DNA of 21,480 nucleotides from CAZMJG01 sp964576365 (GCA_964576365.1 CAZNUT010000024.1:1-21480), one strand, 5' to 3'; positions 7,708 through 14,297 are shown, counted from the first letter of the stretch. The notes: a model not told the origin generated them from the letters alone. Translations and numbers: made by a program.

Positions 7708-7735
7708 ATTCTACACAAAAAATATGTATTTTCAA
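7708..7735 (-). promoter_or_regulatory. Promoter of the 89-aa orphan gene
   Basis: On the minus strand TTGAAA (7735-7730), a 16-bp spacer and TAGAAT (7713-7708) end 7 nt before the ATG at 7700. It lies just past the tRNA-Thr 3' end, so the gene has its own possible start of transcription. Confidence 0.45.
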
Positions 7736-7753
7736 GATATTTCAAAAAAAATG

Positions 7754-7825
7754 AGCCCGGTGTGGGAATCGGACCCACGATCTCATTCTTACCAAGAATG
7801 TATTCTACCACTGAACTAACCGGGC
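7754..7825 (-). tRNA. tRNA-Thr (anticodon GGT)
   Basis: A complete cloverleaf on the minus strand: acceptor GCCCGGT/ACCGGGC, D arm GTTC-AGTGGTA-GAAT, anticodon stem CATTC/GAATG with loop TTGGTAA (anticodon GGT), variable AGATC, T stem GTGGG/CCCAC. G1-C72, C2-G71 and anticodon G35-U36 agree with threonine identity. Two oddities: the T loop is TCCGATT (C at position 55 instead of T) and the discriminator base 73 is T. CCA is not encoded. A run of eight T (7751-7744) follows and may end transcription. Confidence 0.93.
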
Positions 7826-7842
7826 ACAGTGCGATGGTAAGT

Positions 7843-7871
7843 AGTATATAAAGTGTCAAGCCAAAACTCAA
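7843..7871 (-). promoter_or_regulatory. Promoter of tRNA-Thr
   Basis: On the minus strand TTGAGT (7871-7866), a 17-bp spacer and TATACT (7848-7843) lie 17 nt before the mature tRNA 5' end. This gives a pre-tRNA leader of about 10 nt for RNase P. It is divergent from the hsp20 promoter, which starts at 7888. Confidence 0.6.
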
Positions 7872-7887
7872 ACAGTATTCATATATC

Positions 7888-7916
7888 TTGACAGTTAGCA
7901 GACTAAGTGGTAGAGT
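7888..7916 (+). promoter_or_regulatory. Promoter of hsp20
   Basis: TTGACA (7888-7893), a 17-bp spacer and TAGAGT (7911-7916). The -35 is perfect and the -10 matches 4 of 6. The CIRCE-like operator overlaps the spacer and the -10, so HrcA binding would block polymerase. The expected leader is about 43 nt and carries the SD of hsp20. Confidence 0.65.
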
Positions 7917-7921
7917 GATAA
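7895..7921 (+). promoter_or_regulatory. CIRCE operator (HrcA binding site) of hsp20
   Basis: TTAGCAGAC, a 9-nt spacer and GAGTGATAA. Against the consensus TTAGCACTC-N9-GAGTGCTAA the half-sites match 7 of 9 and 8 of 9, with the exact spacer. It covers the hsp20 promoter, as expected for HrcA heat-shock control. No hrcA gene is in the window. Confidence 0.8.
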
Positions 7922-7965
7922 TGTGTAAGCAGATTATGAGTTAGGGGAGAAAGGGGGTGCGAAAT

Positions 7966-8394
7966 ATGAATAACATCAGAATAGTATCACCATTTTCACG
8001 TTTATTATATCGGCCAATGGTTTCAGAAATGGATGATTTTTGGCCATCTATGACTATGACAGACGGTATCGATGTATACGAAGAAAATGACCATATCATA
8101 GTCAAAGCTCCTGCTCCAGATGTAGCGCCTGAAAATGTAGATATACAGTTTGAGAACGGCGTACTGCGTATCAAGGCACATTTTTCTCAAAAGTCGGAAG
8201 AGAAAGATTCCAAACGTGTGGTGTACAAACAGGAGCGTATCAGTTCATTTGACTATACCACTACACTTCCCAGGCCAGTTGATCCAAAAAGTATTGAGGC
8301 TACTCTAGAAAAAGGGGTGATTGTGGTCAAAGCAAAAATTGCGGAAGAGGCAAAGCCAAAAAAAATTCTCATTAAAGCCGCAAACAAGGCCTAA
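7966..8394 (+). CDS. Hsp20 family small heat shock protein
   Basis: This is an ATP-independent chaperone that forms oligomers and holds unfolding proteins in solution in the cytoplasm. The alpha-crystallin domain covers most of the protein after about residue 30: 'DVYEENDHIIVKAPAPDVAPENVDIQFENGVLRIKA', a variable loop, then the 'A(T)LEKGVIVVKAK' strand. An I-L-I motif in the C-terminal extension (KKILIKAA) docks neighbouring subunits. I chose the ATG at 7966 (142 aa) because AAGGGGGTG, nearly a full anti-SD match, lies 6 nt upstream. A GTG at 7957 in the same frame (145 aa) is the alternative, with AGGGGAG upstream. Control is by the CIRCE operator at 7895-7921. It is monocistronic, with its own terminator. 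Confidence 0.93.
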   Translation: MNNIRIVSPFSRLLYRPMVSEMDDFWPSMTMTDGIDVYEENDHIIVKAPAPDVAPENVDIQFENGVLRIKAHFSQKSEEKDSKRVVYKQERISSFDYTTTLPRPVDPKSIEATLEKGVIVVKAKIAEEAKPKKILIKAANKA

Positions 8395-8415
8395 ATCGGG
8401 AGCTTTTTGAAAGAG

Positions 8416-8440
8416 AAGGCGAGGTGCACCTCGCCTTTTT
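8416..8440 (+). terminator. Intrinsic terminator of hsp20
   Basis: AAGGCGAGG-TGCA-CCTCGCCTT forms a 9-bp stem with a 4-nt loop, directly followed by T residues to 8440. It lies 21 nt after the hsp20 stop codon. Confidence 0.92.
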
Positions 8441-8461
8441 ATATGGGCGCATCATTTCAAA

Positions 8462-8490
8462 TTGTAATTTCTTCACGGTTTTGTTATCCT
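8462..8490 (+). promoter_or_regulatory. Promoter of the metallo-hydrolase/dnaB operon
   Basis: TTGTAA (8462-8467), a 17-bp spacer and TATCCT (8485-8490), with an extended -10 TG at 8482-8483. The ATG at 8501 follows 10 nt after the -10, so the leader would be only about 4 nt. Confidence 0.55.
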
Positions 8491-8500
8491 CTATACACTT

Positions 8501-9154
8501 ATGGATATAAAATATATTGGACACTCTTCATTTTTTATTCGGACACGAGACGCAAAAATAATTACAGACCCGTTTGATCCTTCGTATGTAGGTTTGAAAT
8601 ATCCAAAACAGGAAGCTGATATCGTGACGATTTCTCATGCACATGAGGATCATGCATACAAAGAGGGTGTCAAAGGTGAGTCGATAGTATTTTTTGACTG
8701 GCCAGGTGAGTTTGAAAAAAATAAAGTCAGATTGTATGGATACTCTGTAAAACATGATAATGCGGATGGCAAAGAACGAGGGGAAAATATCATGTATAAA
8801 ATTGTCGCAGAAGGTATCTCTATTTTGCACTGTGGGGATCTTGGGCATCTTCTTAACGATGCTACTATCGAAAAAATCGGCGATATTGATATTCTGATGA
8901 TACCTGTAGGCGGTCATTATACTATCGGCCCAAAAGAAGCTGAAAAAATTATCAAAGAAATCGAACCAGCAATCGTCATTCCAATGCATTATAAAGCCCC
9001 GGGAATGAACGAAAAGATTTTTGGAGAGCTCCAAACACTGGAAGAATATCTCAAACAGATGGGCCTACAAGATGTCGAACCGATCGAAAAATTATCTGTG
9101 AAAAAAGAAGATCTTACCAGTGAAGAAACAAAGACTGTCGTATTGAAGAACTAA
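8501..9154 (+). CDS. UlaG/UPF0173-like metallo-beta-lactamase-fold hydrolase
   Basis: This 217-aa protein begins with the compact fold start 'MDIKYIGHSSFFI' and 'IITDPF'. It then has the metal-binding signature SHAHEDH (H46, H48, D50, H51). Further likely ligands are H110 and D113 in 'HCGDLGH' and H163 in 'IPMHYKAP'. This set and the short length fit the UlaG/YtkL (UPF0173) branch of metal-dependent hydrolases, cytosolic and of mostly unknown substrate; some members hydrolyse phosphoesters or lactones. The tail after about 180 is charged and variable. Its stop lies 7 nt before dnaB, so the two genes are probably one transcript; a direct functional link is not implied. Confidence 0.85.
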   Translation: MDIKYIGHSSFFIRTRDAKIITDPFDPSYVGLKYPKQEADIVTISHAHEDHAYKEGVKGESIVFFDWPGEFEKNKVRLYGYSVKHDNADGKERGENIMYKIVAEGISILHCGDLGHLLNDATIEKIGDIDILMIPVGGHYTIGPKEAEKIIKEIEPAIVIPMHYKAPGMNEKIFGELQTLEEYLKQMGLQDVEPIEKLSVKKEDLTSEETKTVVLKN

Positions 9155-9161
9155 AAATTTT

Positions 9162-10517
9162 ATGCCTCCTTCACAAATGGCGCGGGATGCATTGCGTACT
9201 CCGCCCCACGATGAATCTGCTGAAAAAAGTGTCTTAGGTGGCATTCTTATCGATACAGCCGCTATCTCCCTTGTTGCTGAATTTTTGCGCAGCGAGCATT
9301 TTTACCTCAGAGAACACAAACTTATTTATGACGGTATGCTGAAATTGTTTGAAAAGCGGGATCCGATCGACATCATCACCTTGAAAAATCAACTGCAAAG
9401 TGAGGGTAATCTCAAATTGGCCGGTGGACAGGCGTATCTTTCGGAGTTGTTGAGTTCGGTGCCTACATCAGCAAATATCGAGCAATATGGACAGATTGTC
9501 CGGTCCGCATACACCAAAAGAAAACTGATCGATGTGAGTTCCCGTTCAGTTGAAAAAGCTTTTGAGGATAAAGGCAATATCAAGGAGCTTATTGATGAAA
9601 TCGAATCTGATATTTTTGCACTTGCCCAAGAACATCAGCACCGAGATTTTATTCCTCTTAAAGCTTTATTGAGTGAAAGTTATGAACGGCTTGAAGAGTT
9701 TATGAAAAGTGGTGATCATATCCGAGGTGTTCCTACTGGTTTCTCAACTCTTGACAATAAACTTTCTGGCCTTCAGCGTTCAAATCTGGTCATATTAGCC
9801 GCTCGACCAGGTGTCGGAAAAACATCATTTGCTCTTAATATTGCCTTACATGCTGCTTTGAAGGAAAAAAAGCCTGTTGGATTTTTTTCACTTGAAATGA
9901 GCAAAGAGGAGCTTGCTGATCGTTTGCTCGTGAGTCAATCTGACGTAGATGCATGGCGACTAAAAACAGGAAGGCTCACAGATGAGGATACCAAGCGCTA
10001 CATCGCTGCGATGGGAGAACTCAGTGACGCTCCGCTTTACATAGACGATACACCTGGTATTTCAATATTGGAAATGCGCACCAAGGCTCGCAAGCTTAAA
10101 GCTGAACATGGTTTAGAACTGATTGTTGTTGACTATTTGCAACTCGCTGATCCGGGAAGGAAGTTTGATTCACGCGTGCAGGAGGTATCGTTTATATCGT
10201 TAGGATTAAAAAATCTTGCCCGTGAATTGCAGATTCCTGTCCTGTCTCTTTCTCAGTTGTCCCGCGCGGTAGAGCAGCGAAATATCAAAAAGCCACAGCT
10301 TGCCGATCTGCGAGAGTCAGGAGCGATTGAACAGGATGCAGACGTTGTCATGTTCTTGTATCAAGATGACGATGGAGATGATTTACTTGATAATAGCCAA
10401 CGTATTATCAAAGTTTACATAGCAAAACATAGAAATGGTTCTACAGGCGAGATAGACCTTATGTTCCGTGGAGACCGTGTTAAATTTTATGGTGTTGATA
10501 AAACTTCAGTAATATAA
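9162..10517 (+). CDS. dnaB: Replicative DNA helicase DnaB
   Basis: This 451-aa hexameric 5'-3' helicase of the replication fork has full family length and no intein. The N-terminal helical domain (about 13-125, 'ESAEKSVLGGIL') is followed by a linker and the RecA-like domain from about 185 ('GVPTGFSTLDN'). Walker A is ARPGVGKT (214-221). The catalytic Glu is E245 in 'FSLEMS', Walker B is LIVVDYLQL (320-328), and a 'LSQLSR' motif lies at about 363-368. An 'ESGAIEQDADVVMFLY' motif lies near 385-400 and the likely arginine finger is in KHRNG (422-426). It lies 7 nt downstream of the metallo-hydrolase gene without an SD, which suggests translational coupling in one operon. No helicase loader is adjacent. 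Confidence 0.97.
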   Translation: MPPSQMARDALRTPPHDESAEKSVLGGILIDTAAISLVAEFLRSEHFYLREHKLIYDGMLKLFEKRDPIDIITLKNQLQSEGNLKLAGGQAYLSELLSSVPTSANIEQYGQIVRSAYTKRKLIDVSSRSVEKAFEDKGNIKELIDEIESDIFALAQEHQHRDFIPLKALLSESYERLEEFMKSGDHIRGVPTGFSTLDNKLSGLQRSNLVILAARPGVGKTSFALNIALHAALKEKKPVGFFSLEMSKEELADRLLVSQSDVDAWRLKTGRLTDEDTKRYIAAMGELSDAPLYIDDTPGISILEMRTKARKLKAEHGLELIVVDYLQLADPGRKFDSRVQEVSFISLGLKNLARELQIPVLSLSQLSRAVEQRNIKKPQLADLRESGAIEQDADVVMFLYQDDDGDDLLDNSQRIIKVYIAKHRNGSTGEIDLMFRGDRVKFYGVDKTSVI

Positions 10518-10748
10518 GCGTTAGGCTGATTCACAATATAGTTAAGAGCATATCTTACATGTGCTAAACAATAATTTTAAATACAAACCTGCGTACTATC
10601 ATTCATGAGCTGCGCTTTTGAGAGCCGATAAGCTTGAGCTACTTATTTCCACATTGACATCTGCATTCTGATTTTTTATAGTTACTGGTGTAATTACATA
10701 ACTATTATAGTTTAGATTATTACAACAATTACTTATTTAATACATATT
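10518..10748. other. Intergenic region, nothing clear
   Basis: 231 nt, becoming very AT-rich after 10670. I see no tRNA, strong hairpin terminator or conserved RNA. A -10-like element for the next gene lies at its end (10752-10757). Confidence 0.6.
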
Positions 10749-10751
10749 TTG

Positions 10752-10757
10752 TATAAA
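10752..10757 (+). promoter_or_regulatory. -10-like element of the 201-aa gene
   Basis: TATAAA ends exactly 6 nt before the ATG at 10764. The region at -35 (10729-10734) is poor, so this rests on the hexamer and its spacing. Confidence 0.35.
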
Positions 10758-10763
10758 AATAAT

Positions 10764-11366
10764 ATGTTCATTATTCGAGACAGGCAAGTAAACAGAGATT
10801 GTAAAGCCATTATTCAGGGAGTAGTGCCACACTATATTGAGCATGATCTTCTGGAAAAGGGTGGTAAAAAAATAAGAGAACTCAAATCGACTATAGAGTT
10901 TTTTGATTTTGAAAAACAGGAAAAAATGGGGTATCTGACTTCGGATAGATGGATAGATTTATATACACTTCTTTCCGTTTTGCATAAAAAACATCGTGCT
11001 ATGAATGAAGATGGTATCCTGCTCCAGATGCGTGAACAATCAGGCACCTGCGCATTATCACTTTTTAAACAAAAATCTCCATTGGTTAAAAACGAGCTAC
11101 TGTTTTATAAATCATTCCCTGAAGAAGAGTGGGCAAATGTTGAAGAAGAATTGATACTGATGGGACTGCGGATGGTAAAACGATCAGAGTATGCTATGAG
11201 CCTATTGCATTTTCGTAGCGCAGAAATAAAAATTGAAAGCACAGATGAATCTCACAATATGACCGTCACGGCTCGAAACACTGAGGATTTAATTGAAACT
11301 ATAACTGTATGCGGCTATTCGCTTGATCGCGCAAAGATGGTCAATCTGCCATATCATGAACAATAA
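10764..11366 (+). CDS. Unknown cytosolic protein, distant CYTH-like resemblance
   Basis: The frame opens at a TTG (10749), but the ATG at 10764 with TATAAA 6 nt upstream is more credible, giving 200 aa. The protein is soluble and rich in charged residues. From about residue 75 the order 'gillqmRE.....lslfKqk', a run of Glu, 'elilmGLrmvKRseya', 'EIKIES', 'tarNteDLIETITVCGYSLDR' recalls CYTH/triphosphate-tunnel proteins. The diagnostic N-terminal ExExK is missing, however, so this is a weak inference. It may be a divergent, inactive member or an unrelated protein. Its 3' end overlaps the convergent gene by 26 nt. Confidence 0.65.
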   Translation: MFIIRDRQVNRDCKAIIQGVVPHYIEHDLLEKGGKKIRELKSTIEFFDFEKQEKMGYLTSDRWIDLYTLLSVLHKKHRAMNEDGILLQMREQSGTCALSLFKQKSPLVKNELLFYKSFPEEEWANVEEELILMGLRMVKRSEYAMSLLHFRSAEIKIESTDESHNMTVTARNTEDLIETITVCGYSLDRAKMVNLPYHEQ

Positions 11367-11871
11367 GCTCCCGAATATAGTCTGCTTTGCTCATGCCTTG
11401 GGACTGAGCTTTGTCCATAACATAATTATTGATATCTTTGCTCAGCATGATATTAAAGCGATAAGTCAGACGTTGTTTTTTAGCAATTTTGAAAAATAAT
11501 TCCAGATGTTTGCGGATATCATTTTCAATATCCTGATATTGTTTAATCGATACTAATCGACTTGTTCCGATCAACAACGGATTTTCTCCTGGTGCTTTTT
11601 GAAGAAGAAGTGTAGGTTTGTGCTGTTGAAGTGCGAGAGTGATAAATCTACCAATGTTGAAATTTGATTCGGAAGCCTCGACCACCAAAGCATCGGCTTT
11701 CTTTATTTCCCGCGTGAGTTGGGCTGCATGATTTTCAAGATCGTTTGCATTGACAGGAAAAGTACCATCGTGACAGTTATTTTTAAATTCTTTGATGAGT
11801 GCGACGACCTGCCCGTATTGCTTGAGTGTTTGAGTATTTTTGGTTTCTGGTGCAAGAAATACGATATACAT
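11341..11871 (-). CDS. Nucleoside deoxyribosyltransferase-fold protein fused to a ribbon-helix-helix domain
   Basis: I chose the ATG at 11871 (176 aa), where the fold begins 'MYIVFLAPET'; an upstream GTG at 11898 adds nine residues. Residues 1-about 110 resemble nucleoside 2-deoxyribosyltransferase and related Rossmann-type domains: 'I(K)KADALVVEAS' then 'NIGRFITLALQQHKPTLLL', where family members have a G-x-x-x-E-x-x-x-A pattern. The usual catalytic Glu is not present (I-T-L-A follows), so it may bind a ligand without cleaving it. Residues about 130-176 ('LTYRFNIMLSKDINNYVMDKAQSQGMSKADYIRELI') are a MetJ/CopG-type ribbon-helix-helix DNA-binding or dimerisation domain. A ligand-sensing repressor is inference. 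TATACT lies 9 nt upstream of the start. Confidence 0.65.
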   Translation of the reverse strand: MYIVFLAPETKNTQTLKQYGQVVALIKEFKNNCHDGTFPVNANDLENHAAQLTREIKKADALVVEASESNFNIGRFITLALQQHKPTLLLQKAPGENPLLIGTSRLVSIKQYQDIENDIRKHLELFFKIAKKQRLTYRFNIMLSKDINNYVMDKAQSQGMSKADYIRELIVHDMAD

Positions 11872-11908
11872 AGTGAGGTAAGTATACCCGACAAACACAA
11901 AAAAGTGG

Positions 11909-11917
11909 TGATATTAT
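11909..11917 (+). promoter_or_regulatory. Extended -10 promoter of the HD gene
   Basis: TG-A-TATTAT with the hexamer at 11912-11917; the ATG at 11924 follows after exactly 6 nt. No clear -35 is visible, which is acceptable for an extended -10. An overlapping TATAAT lies at 11915-11920. Confidence 0.45.
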
Positions 11918-11923
11918 AATCTC

Positions 11924-12712
11924 ATGATAAAGACGATGTATGAAAAATATCACATAATGCCAGCGCTTCAGTTGCACCAGCTTCGTGTGGCAGGCGTGGC
12001 TGCGTACATATCAGTCAATTTTATTGACAAACAATCAATTGACACCAATGAGATCATCCTGGCTTGTCTTTTGCACGATATGGGAAACATACTCAAATTT
12101 AGCCTCGATCGTTTTCCTGAGTTTTTAGAGCCTCAAGGGAGGGATTATTGGCAAAAAGTGCAAGATGAATACCGCATGAAGTATGGGAATGATGAGCATG
12201 AAGCGACAAAACAAATCGTGAGAGAAATTATGACTGGTTTATCAAGTTATAAAGTTCATAAAGTTATAAAGCCGGTAACCAGTAAACGGTTTACAGCAGA
12301 TAATGATTCAAGGGATTTGGGTTTGCAGGTGTTCAAGAAAGCAGGAATTCAGGATTTATTTGTTCATCCGGAGCGGGTGATGGAGCTTATTGATGCGATT
12401 GGTTTTTCAAAAGCAAAGCAAAATGCAGAATCAGAGGATTATTCCAAAAAAATCGCAGCATATGCAGATATGAGAGTAACACCGTTTGGCGTGACTTCTT
12501 TGGAGGAGAGATTGAAGGATGGCCATGAACGATTTAAAACACGCAAACCGGACTTAGTAAGCGACAATCATTTTGAGGAAATGACTGGTTATTTTGCCAA
12601 GATTGAAAGGCAGATTTTTGCTCATTTGCCTGAAGAAGCACGTATTATTACCGATGAAACAATTACTAGGTATGTTTCGGAATTTGAATTTTTGCCCATA
12701 GTAAGGCGATGA
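11924..12712 (+). CDS. HD-domain metal-dependent phosphohydrolase with repeat-derived insert
   Basis: This 262-aa protein carries the HD superfamily residues: H18 ('LQLHQLRVA'), the doublet H51-D52 in 'CLLHDMGN', H92 in 'NDEHEATKQI' and a likely distal Asp, D182, in 'YADMRVTP'. HD enzymes hydrolyse phosphates of nucleotides or related substrates with bound metals; the substrate here is unknown. Residues about 106-140 ('LSSYKVHKVIKPVTSKRF...') interrupt what should be a short helix-to-helix connection before 'VMELIDAIGFSKA'. Their DNA (12238-12271) is a copy of a dispersed intergenic repeat, kept in frame. The insert falls between conserved parts, so the enzyme may still fold. The 3' end overlaps the convergent PAP2 gene by 47 nt. 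Confidence 0.82.
   Translation: MIKTMYEKYHIMPALQLHQLRVAGVAAYISVNFIDKQSIDTNEIILACLLHDMGNILKFSLDRFPEFLEPQGRDYWQKVQDEYRMKYGNDEHEATKQIVREIMTGLSSYKVHKVIKPVTSKRFTADNDSRDLGLQVFKKAGIQDLFVHPERVMELIDAIGFSKAKQNAESEDYSKKIAAYADMRVTPFGVTSLEERLKDGHERFKTRKPDLVSDNHFEEMTGYFAKIERQIFAHLPEEARIITDETITRYVSEFEFLPIVRR
12238..12271. repeat. Dispersed AT-rich repeat, copy 2 (inside the HD gene)
   Basis: The first 28 nt match 6354-6381 at 27 positions; then one base is deleted, and ATAAAG follows in both. Here the repeat is read as codons for LSSYKVHKVIK. Confidence 0.8.
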
Positions 12713-13199
12713 GCCAACCGATGAAACCACCTACGAGGACATCTCCAAGATAATGACAGTGTAGATAAATCCGCGAATAGCTTATCAGCGCAGCTGTCAG
12801 GTAGTACCAGAATCTGTTTTTTCTATCATGATTTGCAAAGATTGTGGCAGCAGCAAACGCAAGAGCTGCATGACTTGAAGGAAAACTGTAATCTCCTGGA
12901 CAGTACAGTTGGATTTCTTCCATGGCTTGCCAAGGTCGCACGCGGCCAACCAGATTTTTGATAAGATATTCAACGATTACAAATGTAGGGATAAGACTAT
13001 ATGCAAGTTGAGTAAATAACGGTTTGAGAATTGACCGTTTTTTCCAAAAGATCACTCCGAGTATTCCAGCCCACAAGACCCACGACCAGCCGTATATAGA
13101 GAAAAATAAAGAAAGTATTGTTTCGATTTTATTAAATGATGGAGTAGAGAGTTGCAATGATTTAGTTATCAAACGGTCAAAAGCGAGAAGATTTTGCAT
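12666..13199 (-). CDS. PAP2-family membrane phosphatase
   Basis: This 177-aa polytopic protein has about five hydrophobic helices. It carries all three phosphatase motifs of the type-2 phosphatidic acid phosphatase family: KNLVGRVRP (81-89), PSSH (107-110) and SR-x5-H-x3-D (S142, R143, H149, D153). Such enzymes remove phosphate from lipid phosphates or undecaprenyl diphosphate at the outer face of the membrane. The short length and 'SFPSSHA' form resemble the undecaprenyl-diphosphatase (BcrC-like) group, but the substrate is not proven. TATACT ends 6 nt before the ATG with no SD, so the mRNA may be leaderless. It is convergent with, and overlaps, the HD gene. Confidence 0.88.
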   Translation of the reverse strand: MQNLLAFDRLITKSLQLSTPSFNKIETILSLFFSIYGWSWVLWAGILGVIFWKKRSILKPLFTQLAYSLIPTFVIVEYLIKNLVGRVRPWQAMEEIQLYCPGDYSFPSSHAALAFAAATIFANHDRKNRFWYYLTAALISYSRIYLHCHYLGDVLVGGFIGWLIALLWAKIQIPKHT

Positions 13200-13205
13200 G
13201 TATCA

Positions 13206-13211
13206 AGTATA
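13206..13211 (-). promoter_or_regulatory. -10 element of the PAP2 gene
   Basis: TATACT on the minus strand, 6 nt before the ATG at 13199. The best -35 at 17 nt is TAGATG (3 of 6). Confidence 0.4.
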
Positions 13212-13299
13212 CAGTTTGACAAATCCACCATCTAGGCAGACATATGAAATGTCATAACGAGTTGACCATCTACTATTACAGGCACTTGTTGACTATTTG

Positions 13300-13382
13300 T
13301 GCCGCGGGTCGGAGTCGAACCGACATGGGTTTGATCCCACAGGTTTTTGAGACCTGCGTGTCTGCCATTCCACCACCGCGGC
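13300..13382 (-). tRNA. tRNA-Leu (anticodon CAA)
   Basis: A class II tRNA on the minus strand: acceptor GCCGCGG/CCGCGGC with A73, anticodon stem CAGGT/ACCTG with loop CTCAAAA (anticodon CAA, codon UUG), a long variable arm TGTGGGATCAAACCCATG, and T loop TTCGACT. CCA is not encoded. It lies 134 nt downstream of the ABC permease gene on the same strand. Confidence 0.95.
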
Positions 13383-13397
13383 GTGATATTTCGTGTA

Positions 13398-13508
13398 GCG
13401 TAAAACGTATAACATGTATCGTGAGTCCGTTCATATATCAGATTCCGCGTCTTACAACACATTTTTTAAACTATAAAACGTTTCACGCTCCACGTTATAC
13501 GTTTCGCG
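13398..13508. repeat. Inverted repeat pair upstream of tRNA-Leu
   Basis: GCGTAAAACGTATAAC (13398-13413) faces GTTATACGTTTCGCG (13494-13508). The shared arm AAACGTATAAC is perfect over 11 nt, plus GCG. Between them are related pieces (AAACGTTTCACGCTCCACG). No coding potential is seen. It may be a mobile or dispersed repeat. Confidence 0.6.
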
Positions 13509-13516
13509 TTATTATA

Positions 13517-14296
13517 TCATCTATTGCGCTCATTGCGGGTGAAAAGCACTGTCCCGACAACGAGAAAAACACCAAACATCCCAACAAGCACCAAGAGACT
13601 GGTGATAGGGCTGAAAATAACAACTTTATCATAATCAGGAGTGCCAAGGTAATATACACTTCTGCCAAAGTCTACTGCATACGTCATGGGTGAGATGCGT
13701 GAAAGCCACAATAAGACCGGAGAAAGCTCCTTGATAGGGTTAAAAACACCTGCAAGAAAATACTGAGGAAAAATGATAATGGGAAACAGCTGTTGAGCCG
13801 ATCTTTGACCGCTCAGATTGGCAAGTACCAATATGCCAAAAGCACCACCAAAAAAGCTGATTGCAAGCCCAGCAGGAATAAGTCTCAGGATTTGCGTTAT
13901 CGAAAAGTCGATACCGATAACGTATGCAAAAACTACGATACCGATCCATTGAGCAAATGAGACAAGTGATTCGCCCAGGATTTTACCTGTGATGATAGAG
14001 TAGCGGGAGATAGGGGAGACAAAAATTTCCTGAGTAAAATTATTTTCACGATCTTCGATAAGTGAAATGATACCTGAGGCGGTGGATTGAAAAAGAGTTT
14101 GTCCCAATACTCCAGTAAACACAAATGACATAAAATCATAGCCAGCATTTTTACCAAGATTTGATTGTAGACTCCCACCTAAAACACCGATAAAAAGTAG
14201 AGGAAAAATAAAAGATATCAGAAGTCGTGGTTTGTCTCTGAGAAATCTATACAAGTCTCGAAATGCCAAAGTAAGTATGGCGTTTAATTCTTTCAT
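13517..14296 (-). CDS. ABC-2 type transporter permease
   Basis: I chose the ATG at 14296, 1 nt after the stop of the ATPase gene, giving 259 aa. The frame runs upstream to 14341 but would then overlap the ATPase by 44 nt. There are six hydrophobic segments, and an N-terminal amphipathic start 'LAFRDLYRFLRDKPRLL' precedes the first. The DrrB-type signature region 'EDRENNFTQEIFVSPISRYSIITGKILGESL' is present in the middle and 'LSRISPMTYAVDFGR' near the end; both are hallmarks of the ABC-2 exporter family. With the ATPase it forms a half-transporter pair that exports drugs, lipids or polysaccharide parts; the substrate is unknown. Confidence 0.9.
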   Translation of the reverse strand: MKELNAILTLAFRDLYRFLRDKPRLLISFIFPLLFIGVLGGSLQSNLGKNAGYDFMSFVFTGVLGQTLFQSTASGIISLIEDRENNFTQEIFVSPISRYSIITGKILGESLVSFAQWIGIVVFAYVIGIDFSITQILRLIPAGLAISFFGGAFGILVLANLSGQRSAQQLFPIIIFPQYFLAGVFNPIKELSPVLLWLSRISPMTYAVDFGRSVYYLGTPDYDKVVIFSPITSLLVLVGMFGVFLVVGTVLFTRNERNR

Positions 14297-14297
14297 A

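Noticed and set aside
7701..7871. N-terminal extension of the 89-aa orphan up to 7871 (146-aa reading)
   Set aside because: The extension reads through the complete tRNA-Thr gene and its promoter; an internal ATG at 7700 has its own promoter-like sequence.
8528..9034. 168-aa frame antisense to the metallo-hydrolase
   Set aside because: Phe/Cys/Ile-rich shadow of a well-conserved gene with an intact metal-binding motif.
13232..13693. Reading frames on both strands across 13232-13693
   Set aside because: They cover tRNA-Leu, the repeat pair and the antisense of the ABC permease; the composition is not protein-like.
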